Below are positions 5,121 through 10,721 of a DNA stretch of 25,160 bases, piece by piece; the stretch's first letter is position 1, and each line of letters begins with the position of its first letter. A model generated the notes under the pieces. It made no database searches. It was given only the letters and a program-made list of their open reading frames with translations, and was not told the DNA's origin. The stretch covers positions 1-25,160 of IMG/VR virus record IMGVR_UViG_3300036814_000619. One strand, 5' to 3'. The position numbers and the translations under genes are program-made. Origin of the DNA: a virus.

Positions 5121-6316
5121 ACAGTATACAGAGAGTGGACAATTGGCTGGAGAAATCTGGCCCCAAACTTTTGGAGTTATTGCCTGGGAATATCGAGCAG
5201 GACAGATTCCTCAGGAATGTCAGCAGTCAGGTGAAGATGAATCCGGCTATCCAGAACTGCCGGCCTGATACGATTATCAACTCCATCATTCGAGCCACCC
5301 ACCTGGGCCTTGACATTGGAGTGCTGGGTAGTGCGTGGATCGTGCCATATGGTGACCAAGCTAACCTTGTGATTGGTTATGCTGGGTTGATTGACCTTGC
5401 GAACCGAAGTGGAACGGTGAATGCGATTCACTCTGGCGTGGTGCGGAAGAATGATATCTACAAGCGCACTGAAGATAACTTCTCTCACGACTACGATGCT
5501 TTCGGAACTGCTGAGTCGAGGGGTCCAGTGGTAGGATGCTACTGTCTTGTTGACCTCAAGAATGGTAGCCGGCAGATCGAGACGATGAACCTTGAGGATA
5601 TCGAACAGGTGCGTAGTGGTTCTCGCAGCGGAAACAACGGACCTTGGGTCACCTACTTCGAGGAGATGGCTAAGAAGAGTGTGATTCGCAGGGCTTTGAA
5701 GCGTATCAAGTTGAGTCCTGAGGTACAGGAAGCGATCCAGAGCAGTGACGACGCGGAGTACTTGCCAGCAGAGGTGAGGCCGGCAAAGAAGCGTGGGTCA
5801 GCGGGTCTGGTGGAGCGTCTCGACCCGCCCGCTGTCGTCGTCGACAAGCCCCGTATCGTGGACGCAGTGGTATCGGAGCCAGTGGTGGTGGTTGTCGAAC
5901 CTGAAGCCCCTGAGGCACCCGTAGAGGAACCCTCCCCCTCCTCGTCGAGGTTCGATCATGAGGACCACCTCAAACACGCCAAGAGGGTTGCTGCAATGAT
6001 TGGGTCACCAGTTCGGAAGTGGTATAAAATCACTGTCATGCGGGAGCGGATGATCAAGGAGCGGGCAAAGGCAGAAGGGGTTAATCCTGGCAACGCGGAG
6101 GAGTTCTGGGGTTTAGTAGAGGAAGTTTTCGTGCCCTTCGATTCCTCAAAGGTGGAGGACTGGAAAGAGAATTGCGACCTGGATGTGCTGTTGCGGATCC
6201 CGAAGAGGGGTGGCAAGGACCACTTCACTGCTGCCAGAGAGGGTGCTTACAGGGATTCGGACTCTAAGCCTGAGTCCCCTGCATTCTCCGTTGCTGATAT
6301 CACAGAAGTCGAATGA
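5117..6316 (+). CDS. recT: RecT-family annealing protein with extra C-terminal region
   Basis: The first 210 residues are a RecT single-strand annealing domain: an NPAIQNCRPDTIINSI helix, ATHLGLDIG, the IGYAGLIDLANRSG core and the PWVTYFEEMAKKSVIRRAL helix typical of RecT. It loads on the 3' tails made by the exonuclease and anneals homologous strands. E. coli RecT has 269 residues; here a Val/Pro/Glu-rich linker (about 234-278) leads to an additional, charged domain of roughly 95 residues and an acidic tail. I choose GTG 5117, which forms a GTGA overlap with the exonuclease stop and has GGAAGGGA at good spacing. ATG 5099 in the same frame is an alternative with a poor site. The TGA overlaps the next ATG. 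Confidence 0.88.
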   Translation: MNSIQRVDNWLEKSGPKLLELLPGNIEQDRFLRNVSSQVKMNPAIQNCRPDTIINSIIRATHLGLDIGVLGSAWIVPYGDQANLVIGYAGLIDLANRSGTVNAIHSGVVRKNDIYKRTEDNFSHDYDAFGTAESRGPVVGCYCLVDLKNGSRQIETMNLEDIEQVRSGSRSGNNGPWVTYFEEMAKKSVIRRALKRIKLSPEVQEAIQSSDDAEYLPAEVRPAKKRGSAGLVERLDPPAVVVDKPRIVDAVVSEPVVVVVEPEAPEAPVEEPSPSSSRFDHEDHLKHAKRVAAMIGSPVRKWYKITVMRERMIKERAKAEGVNPGNAEEFWGLVEEVFVPFDSSKVEDWKENCDLDVLLRIPKRGGKDHFTAAREGAYRDSDSKPESPAFSVADITEVE

Positions 6317-6873
6317 TTAAGAGAGGGTCTGGAGATTTGGAAGTTACGCCAACTGAAGACTTCGGTTTGGTGGAGTTCGGAGCAAGGTTCTCCGTCCAGG
6401 TATACCACTTTCATGGTCGAGTGAGATTGCAGATGGTCATTCATAATCTGCAAGACGGGACTCACGATATCCAGACCCTCTACTCCTATCCCGTAACCAA
6501 TGAGGGTGAAGAGGCGAACTTCAGGTACTATGACAAAGAGGAAAGGTCTACTGAGATCGACCTTGAAGAACTCCTCCGCTTCCTGCACGAACTGCCGTCT
6601 ACAAACAATAGCTTATTATCTTTTCTCGGTATCATATGCCGGTCGGAAGTCGCCAGGGATCTGGTCTGCATGATTGAGAAAGCCATTTGTGCTTGTCAAC
6701 TATGGTGGGGTTGGGGTTGCCCTATGGCAGCCGAAACCCTGCAATGTTATAACGAAGCCGCTACCCAGCCTTCTGAATACATTCGATCCCACAAACAGCG
6801 TGACCAGTGGGTGTATGCGAAGAAGATTCTCGCGACCAGGGCAGCGTCGAAGGAAGCTGAGAAACGACAGTAG
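6313..6873 (+). CDS. Hypothetical protein downstream of recT, 186 residues
   Basis: The ATG lies in an ATGA overlap with the recT stop, so translation is probably coupled. The N-terminal 90 residues look like beta strands (VEFGARFSVQVYHFHGRVRL). The middle has an acidic helix (EIDLEELLRFLHEL). The C-terminal third is helical, with a Trp/Cys patch (ICACQLWWGWGCP, about 125-137) and a basic end. No membrane topology is clear. Position suggests a link to the recombination pair, but no family is recognised. Confidence 0.65.
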   Translation: MIKRGSGDLEVTPTEDFGLVEFGARFSVQVYHFHGRVRLQMVIHNLQDGTHDIQTLYSYPVTNEGEEANFRYYDKEERSTEIDLEELLRFLHELPSTNNSLLSFLGIICRSEVARDLVCMIEKAICACQLWWGWGCPMAAETLQCYNEAATQPSEYIRSHKQRDQWVYAKKILATRAASKEAEKRQ

Positions 6874-6886
6874 GAAGTAGAAGTGG

Positions 6887-7114
6887 ATGCGCCCTGAAAA
6901 TATCGGCAGAAGACTCAAACTCAAACTTTCCTGGCCGCAAAAGTTTCACGATCAAATCGAAGACCTCGAACACGAAGTCTTTTGGGATAGCAAAAAGAAA
7001 GCGGTCGTCCTCATCACGCCGCAAGCGGTCATCGAGTACACCCCCCCGCCCACGGGGCGAGAGCCACCTGGAGAAACAAGCGGCCCTCCTCATAAAAAGC
7101 CACCATCTCCCTGA
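6887..7114 (+). CDS. 75-residue ORF, likely N-terminal part of the nuclease
   Basis: The ATG at 6887 follows GGAAGTAGAAG and starts a basic, compact N-terminus (GRRLKLKLSWPQKFHDQIE) that continues plausibly to about residue 51 (LITPQAVIEY). After the C7 run at 7041-7047 the sequence turns into a low-complexity Pro/Gly string and stops at 7112-7114. The neighbouring frame takes up a conserved nuclease exactly after that run. The natural product may therefore be a fusion of this N-terminus to the nuclease, through a +1 frameshift or a one-base error in the C run. Taken alone it is an unknown small protein. Confidence 0.5.
   Translation: MRPENIGRRLKLKLSWPQKFHDQIEDLEHEVFWDSKKKAVVLITPQAVIEYTPPPTGREPPGETSGPPHKKPPSP
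7040..7048 (+). other. Candidate +1 slippery site or indel hotspot (C7)
   Basis: Read in the 6887 frame this is ACC CCC CCG. Proline codons followed by C are known +1 slippage sites, and a +1 step here joins the 6887 ORF directly to the nuclease frame. One fewer C in the true sequence would do the same. The sequence alone cannot tell programmed shift, natural mutation and read error apart. Confidence 0.4.
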
Positions 7115-7373
7115 GTTCATCCGGGAACATAGGTTTCATCCAGTCAGAAGGTGGAGGTTCGACTTCGCTTGGCCTGAATTGTATGTCGCCTTGGAGGTAG
7201 AGGGTGGGATCTGGAATCGTGGCCGGCATACCAGCCCGAAAGGGTTTATCTCTGACTGTGAGAAATACAATAGCGCGCTAGTTATGGGCTGGAAGGTACT
7301 CAGGGTCACCCAACCAGACATTAAGGCTGGCCGGATGATTGACTGGCTGAAAGCGGTACTTCCTTCGCCTTGA
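7068..7373 (+). CDS. PD-(D/E)xK-like phage endonuclease, start unresolved
   Basis: This frame encodes a well-known type of small phage endodeoxyribonuclease. It has SHLEKQAALLIKSHHLPEF, then FHPVRRWRFDFAWPE with the probable catalytic Asp, then VALEVEGGIWNRGRHT, GFISDCEKYN and GWKVLRVT. It is open from 6861 to the TGA at 7371-7373, but between 6861 and 7178 it contains no ATG, GTG or TTG. The TTG at 7179 would cut off the conserved FDFAWPE segment. CTG 7068 is the only near-cognate codon at the family's N-terminus, behind GGGGCGAGAG. Otherwise the protein must be made by a frameshift from the 6887 ORF at the C7 run. The 3' end overlaps the convergent gene by 53 bases. Confidence 0.7.
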   Translation: MEKQAALLIKSHHLPEFIREHRFHPVRRWRFDFAWPELYVALEVEGGIWNRGRHTSPKGFISDCEKYNSALVMGWKVLRVTQPDIKAGRMIDWLKAVLPSP

Positions 7374-7944
7374 TTTTCCTGCCGGTACACAGGTTTCTCC
7401 ACAGTCCGAGGAAGTATTCCTTTCCGTCCAGGTTATGGCTGTTTGCCATGCGTTTCTCCCAAGGTATCAGCTGTTCTATCTGTTCATTTGATAGGGCAGC
7501 TCCGTCCTCATACCACTGCTGCGCTTCGATCACTGCCTTGTTGAGTGCGCTGATCCACTTACGAATCGGACCCTCAATCGCGGCTTCTCGGTACTCTTCA
7601 CCAGTTGTTTTTGAATCCGAACGGTCACCAAGTCCTAGTATGTGCTTGGCCATGCCGTCGAGGCTCAGGTTTATCAGTTTGTTTGGTGAGAAATCCAACC
7701 CGGTTTTTGTCACAAACATTCTGGTCTGATTAGAATCCAACCAAGTCTTGAATCTGTGTTCGCTGACAGGCCCAAGAGGATGCTTAGACATGGGATACCC
7801 ACCGTCAACTTCGACATACCAGAGTAGGTCATTGAAGCCTGTGATATTGTGAACGACAGGTATTCCGAATCGAATCCCCACCCTTGAGGTTATCTTGTGC
7901 CGGCCAATGTTCGTGAACTCCACCTCTTCGATTAACTTATCCAT
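7321..7944 (-). CDS. Hypothetical phage protein, 207 residues
   Basis: This is the last gene of the leftward unit. Its ATG (7944) lies eight bases inside the end of the methyltransferase beta frame, after a GGAAGAAGGAAG ribosome binding site. The N-terminal half looks like beta strands (KITSRVGIRFGIPVVHNI, LLWYVEVDGGYP) and the C-terminal half is helical with several Trp (RKWISAL, AQQWYEDG, GLWRNL). There is no signal peptide or membrane span. The 3' end overlaps the + strand nuclease gene. The family is not recognised. Confidence 0.65.
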   Translation of the reverse strand: MDKLIEEVEFTNIGRHKITSRVGIRFGIPVVHNITGFNDLLWYVEVDGGYPMSKHPLGPVSEHRFKTWLDSNQTRMFVTKTGLDFSPNKLINLSLDGMAKHILGLGDRSDSKTTGEEYREAAIEGPIRKWISALNKAVIEAQQWYEDGAALSNEQIEQLIPWEKRMANSHNLDGKEYFLGLWRNLCTGRKIKAKEVPLSASQSSGQP

Positions 7945-8953
7945 TCTTCCTTCTTCCTTCTCCTAAAACTTCCCAAGCCAAGAGGATTTGAGCCGGTACT
8001 TGCCCATTGCCGATTGCCTTCAAGCGCGCAACTCGATTCTCTTTCTTCTCTGTTAGCCGGGGCACCTCACCTGTGTCCGCTGGATCAGTGTCCCAGTAAG
8101 TGCCAGCCTTCACGCTTGTCTCCCACGCTTCCATCGTTCCTTCGGGGAGGGGAGCGAGCGAGGACCAGCCACACGGCCAGCCCATCAGCCACTCCGTCCA
8201 GTCAGGGTTCAATCGACCTTGACTGACCTCCCGAAAATCGACTGCATCGTTTAGATCATTGGACCGTTCTGGGTCTGGGAATCGCTTCCCGTCTCCGCTC
8301 TTCCAGTCTCTCGATTGTGGAGTAGGCCACGCTGGTATCACACCCTGAGCAGAGAAGGGAGACTTACCGTTGAGCATACTTGTCGCTTCTGCTTCAGGAA
8401 GATCACCTTCAAGAACTTGCTTTCGCAGCAATCTTACATTCCCCTCGTTCGGTCTCGTGTTGACTGTTGGCGTAGGCCACGGACCACCACCGCTTCCTGA
8501 GGTGCAGCGCGCCTGCGGAACGAGCGGAAATAGTTTCCCACCGGCAGTCATACCCGAGGCGGGCAAGGTCACCGAGGACAGTAGTTCCGTAGAGCCGAAG
8601 CAGTCCGGGTGTGTTCTCCAGGAGGACAGTTCTTGGTCGTACCTCGCTAATGACTCTCGCTGTATCAGGCCAAAGGTTTCGGTTGTCGTCTTCTCCTCGT
8701 TGCTGTCCTGCTTGGGAGAAGGGTTGGCAGGGGAATCCAGCAGACACGACATCGACGATGCCATGCCAAGGTTTACCGTCAAATGATCGTATGTCATCCC
8801 AGATTGGGAAGGGGTCGAGCGATCCGTCCTCTTGTCTCCGAAGCAAGACCTCGATGCAGTACGGTTCGTTTTCAACCGCACAGACGATGCGGTGACCAGC
8901 AAGCCTCGCTCCGAGAATTCCTCCACCAGTGCCAGAGAATAGTGCCAGCTCAT
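7937..8953 (-). CDS. C5 cytosine methyltransferase, target-recognition and motif X half (beta)
   Basis: This 338-codon frame ends with the C-terminal signatures of phage C5 methyltransferases: RLNPDWTEWLMGWPCGW (247-263) and motif X in GNGQVPAQILLAWE (315-328). They follow a variable, PTP-rich stretch (159-240) that would be the target-recognition domain. It lacks motifs I to VIII, which lie in the other frame at 8409-8957. Its ATG (8953) is four bases after the alpha ATG, behind the same Shine-Dalgarno, and residues 1-181 overlap the alpha gene. In-frame ATGs at residues 53, 64 and 68 are later start options without good sites. The split parallels M.AquI, whose alpha and beta subunits come from two ORFs. 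A +1 frameshift product or a broken gene are alternatives. Confidence 0.7.
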   Translation of the reverse strand: MSWHYSLALVEEFSERGLLVTASSVRLKTNRTASRSCFGDKRTDRSTPSQSGMTYDHLTVNLGMASSMSCLLDSPANPSPKQDSNEEKTTTETFGLIQRESLARYDQELSSWRTHPDCFGSTELLSSVTLPASGMTAGGKLFPLVPQARCTSGSGGGPWPTPTVNTRPNEGNVRLLRKQVLEGDLPEAEATSMLNGKSPFSAQGVIPAWPTPQSRDWKSGDGKRFPDPERSNDLNDAVDFREVSQGRLNPDWTEWLMGWPCGWSSLAPLPEGTMEAWETSVKAGTYWDTDPADTGEVPRLTEKKENRVARLKAIGNGQVPAQILLAWEVLGEGRRKNG

Positions 8954-8957
8954 TCAT
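8409..8957 (-). CDS. C5 cytosine methyltransferase, catalytic half (alpha)
   Basis: The 182-residue product has the catalytic motifs of a DNA (cytosine-5) methyltransferase in order. These are motif I LFSGTGGG (6-13), the motif II acidic residue Glu29, motif IV AGFPCQPFS with nucleophile Cys77, motif VI ENTPG (114-118), and a motif VIII-like LRKRWWSVAYA (153-163). It stops before any target-recognition domain or motifs IX and X, which are found in the second frame (7937-8953). ATG 8957 is chosen because the G7-containing site AGGGGGGGA lies just ahead and MNELALFSGTGGG is the usual N-terminus; an upstream ATG at 8981 has no site. Likely use is methylating phage DNA against host restriction. 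Confidence 0.85.
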   Translation of the reverse strand: MNELALFSGTGGGILGARLAGHRIVCAVENEPYCIEVLLRRQEDGSLDPFPIWDDIRSFDGKPWHGIVDVVSAGFPCQPFSQAGQQRGEDDNRNLWPDTARVISEVRPRTVLLENTPGLLRLYGTTVLGDLARLGYDCRWETISARSAGALHLRKRWWSVAYANSQHETERGECKIAAKASS

Positions 8958-9396
8958 TCCCCCCCTGTCTCTCTTTTGCATCTTCGAGATGGTCAGCGAT
9001 AGCCTTGTTGGCCCAGTCCATCAGTTCGCGAGGAGTGGCGAGACCAGTAGCGTCCAATCCTTTGAGTTCCTTCCTGATAATCCTCTGCTCTTCCTTAGTA
9101 AACTCAGGCCAGATTCCTATCCTCAATTTATCATCCTCGGTTCTTTGGTGTAGACGAGCCTCTGCCTGTAGCCAACGCCAAGCCCGCCAGCGATACGAAT
9201 ATTCCTCGGGAGACTCCCAGCCTGGGCATCTACCGGGATACACTCCTGGCTCCATCGGCCATTTTTCTTTATAGCCTTTTCTGAATAAAGTTCCTTCCCA
9301 GCTACGCTTAATCAGTTCGGTGATTGTGTATTTTGTGGGAGGCGGCTTCTTCTTTGCAGTTCTTTGGTGTCGAAGAGCCGAGTACTTCTTCGCCAT
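8950..9396 (-). CDS. Basic hypothetical protein, 148 residues
   Basis: The start is set at ATG 9396 (MAKKYSAL) because GGGGGGGAAG lies immediately before it; an upstream in-frame ATG at 9417 has no site. The N-terminus is strongly basic (RHQRTAKKKPPPTKY). The middle is Trp-rich (SYRWRAWRWLQAEARLHQRT) and the C-terminus has an acidic/basic helical pair (FTKEEQRIIRKELKG, ELMDWANKAIADHLEDAKE). This looks like a nucleic-acid- or protein-binding accessory factor. It lies directly upstream of the methyltransferase and overlaps its starts. The family is not recognised. Confidence 0.65.
   Translation of the reverse strand: MAKKYSALRHQRTAKKKPPPTKYTITELIKRSWEGTLFRKGYKEKWPMEPGVYPGRCPGWESPEEYSYRWRAWRWLQAEARLHQRTEDDKLRIGIWPEFTKEEQRIIRKELKGLDATGLATPRELMDWANKAIADHLEDAKERQGGNE
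8951..8966 (-). promoter_or_regulatory. Shared ribosome binding site and triple start/stop junction
   Basis: On the - strand AGGGGGGG is followed by AATGAATGA. Within these bases lie the ATG of the methyltransferase alpha frame (8957), the ATG of the beta frame (8953) and the TGA of the upstream gene (8952-8950). One Shine-Dalgarno can thus serve two start codons in different frames. Confidence 0.65.
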
Positions 9397-9406
9397 CTTC
9401 CCCCCC

Positions 9407-9712
9407 CTATCTAACAATCGCAGCGGCTGCCGCTATCGACCAAAGGAACTTCTTCTTGTACACAATCGCAAGGTTGTAAATCTTTTGCGAGTGGTTGGCG
9501 ATGATCCAACTTCGCTTCTCACTTAACAGGCTATTGATTGCTTGGGCACGACCTCTTGCCGGCGCGACTACCCACCTCTCTCTGGTGTCGTCATCTGAAC
9601 AGAGCCGAATATAGAAACGCTTCTCTTTCGAGTGGTACGCAAGGTTTTTCTCGCACAGGTGAAACAACATCCGCCCAGTTTCCCGCATTAGAATCAACTG
9701 CTGGTAGTCCAT
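9407..9712 (-). CDS. Hypothetical protein, 101 residues
   Basis: A soluble N-terminal part (RETGRMLFHLCEKNLAYHSK) with basic strands leads to a hydrophobic Ala-rich end (FLWSIAAAAAIVR). The ATG at 9712 has no ribosome binding site nearby. A good one, AGGAAGGA, lies further upstream and is ideally spaced for an in-frame ATA codon at 9727, which would add five residues. The TAG stop precedes the G-rich site of the next gene by one base. No family is recognised. Confidence 0.6.
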   Translation of the reverse strand: MDYQQLILMRETGRMLFHLCEKNLAYHSKEKRFYIRLCSDDDTRERWVVAPARGRAQAINSLLSEKRSWIIANHSQKIYNLAIVYKKKFLWSIAAAAAIVR

Positions 9713-9741
9713 GTCTGTAAGTTTTATGGCTAGGTTCCTTC

Positions 9742-9846
9742 CTAAAAGAACAGCCAGTCAACCAGCAACCAAAGCAGACCGCAGATAATAGAGAGGCTTA
9801 GAAGTTCTATCGTTCGATCCAAGAACGATCCAAAGAAGTTCTTCAT
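9742..9846 (-). CDS. Small 34-residue membrane protein
   Basis: The ATG (9846-9844) overlaps the stop of the 109-residue gene in an ATGA junction, and the frame ends in TAG at 9744-9742. The peptide has a short amphipathic start (MKNFFGSFLDRTIE) and then one hydrophobic span of about 20 residues (LLSLSIICGLLWLLVDWLFF). Start-stop coupling and composition support a real single-span membrane protein. Its place near the lysis-type cassette would fit a small holin or holin regulator, which is inference only. Confidence 0.55.
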   Translation of the reverse strand: MKNFFGSFLDRTIELLSLSIICGLLWLLVDWLFF

Positions 9847-10172
9847 TTCTTCTTTCTCTTCCTTATGAATTCCTTCAGGGTAGATTTCTTCAGGAAATCG
9901 TGGGCACTCTCCCTCCTGAGATCTATGATTTCCACTACCACTGATTTAGGAATCGCAGTCACCCCTCCAAAGGTGCGGTCCTTGGTTGCCGAGTCGGCTA
10001 GCACCATGACCTCTTCGTCTTCCTTCAAGATCCAACCCACTGTTACGCAGAGAATCGGCTCACATTCCTCAAGCACCTGCTCCAACTCCCCTACCCAGTC
10101 AGCTCGTGCAGTAATGTCTTTCCATGTTACCGCAACGATTCGACGAGGTAGAGGAGTCGGCTTGGTCGTCAT
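9843..10172 (-). CDS. Conserved-type small phage protein, 109 residues
   Basis: The product has a VTWKDITARADW start, an EPILCVTVGWILKED centre and a VTAIPKSVVVEIIDL end. Small phage proteins with a W-(K/E)-D-I motif, a central C-V-T-x-G and a late 'IP' strand are common, and this one fits them; their role is not known. It ends with a basic FIRKRKKK tail. The ATG follows AAGGT and lies 14 bases past the stop of the lipoprotein gene. The stop overlaps the 34-residue membrane ORF. Confidence 0.65.
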   Translation of the reverse strand: MTTKPTPLPRRIVAVTWKDITARADWVGELEQVLEECEPILCVTVGWILKEDEEVMVLADSATKDRTFGGVTAIPKSVVVEIIDLRRESAHDFLKKSTLKEFIRKRKKK

Positions 10173-10185
10173 AGGTTATACCTTA

Positions 10186-10431
10186 TTACTTGGCCTTGTC
10201 GATAGAGAGTCTTCTCTTCGTTGTCCACCATGTCGCCAGGGCCGCTGTGACAGCCACTGCTGCCTCCCGCCACGGTGAGGGTATCAGCGGTCGGGCAATC
10301 TCCACGGCTGTCTCAGCGTTACTGGTGACCCCTGGTGGCTCTCGGTAGAACAAGGTGTTGGACAGATCCTCAAGGGCACCGCACCCAACAAACAGCAACA
10401 ACATTATCAGAACTAATAGACTCCACTTCAT
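10186..10431 (-). CDS. Small lipoprotein with C-terminal span, outer-spanin-like
   Basis: The 81-residue product begins with a signal peptide (WSLLVLIMLLLFVGC) and a lipobox cysteine at Cys17. A periplasmic stretch of about 35 residues follows, then a second hydrophobic segment (EAAVAVTAALATWWT, about 56-70) and a basic tail. Its ATG overlaps the stop of the upstream membrane/coiled-coil gene (ATGA), the usual layout of an inner/outer spanin pair. Outer spanins are small lipoproteins, but a C-terminal membrane span is instead a mark of single-chain (unimolecular) spanins, and at 81 residues it is short for one. The ribosome binding site GAGAGGAG is strong. Spanin identity is inference. Confidence 0.6.
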   Translation of the reverse strand: MKWSLLVLIMLLLFVGCGALEDLSNTLFYREPPGVTSNAETAVEIARPLIPSPWREAAVAVTAALATWWTTKRRLSIDKAK

Positions 10432-10718
10432 CGCCGAGTCTCCTCTCTTAGTTTACGAACTTCAGCCAGGAGTGCCTGGTTTTCAGCTCTAGATTCTTTC
10501 AACAAATGCGTCTGCATCGTCAACAACTGATTCAGATTATTGATAGCGTGGGACATCTTACGGATCTCTGTCTCCAGCATACCAATAGTTTTGTTTGTCT
10601 CATACGCCACCGATCCGTTCGGTCCTTTGGTTGATTTAATGAATGAAAAAACCTCACGAAGAATCAATATGGTGAGGGCTATACCTCCGAGGCCAGTTCC
10701 AAAATCAAGGTTTTCCAT
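10428..10718 (-). CDS. Membrane-anchored coiled-coil protein, inner-spanin- or holin-like
   Basis: Residues 9-28 form one hydrophobic segment (GLGGIALTILILREVFSFIK), and residues 44-94 form a long heptad-rich coiled coil ending in ETRR. This is the architecture of an inner-membrane spanin (Rz) with the coiled coil in the periplasm, and some phage holin-cassette proteins look similar. The stop overlaps the lipoprotein ATG. The ATG follows AAGAGGA, which is part of the end of the gp16-like gene. No endolysin is seen in the window, so the lysis assignment rests on topology and pairing. Confidence 0.6.
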   Translation of the reverse strand: MENLDFGTGLGGIALTILILREVFSFIKSTKGPNGSVAYETNKTIGMLETEIRKMSHAINNLNQLLTMQTHLLKESRAENQALLAEVRKLREETRR

Positions 10719-10721
10719 GTG

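Noticed and set aside
8405-8440. TCT TGA at the end of the alpha frame as an RF2-like +1 frameshift site
   Set aside because: The re-pairing from TCT to CTT would be poor and the GAGGGG upstream is too distant for the RF2-type stimulator, so I kept it only as an alternative to two separate starts.
8370-8895. + strand ORFs opposite the methyltransferase locus
   Set aside because: They have no recognisable motifs and no ribosome binding sites, and both - strand frames there carry clear family signatures.
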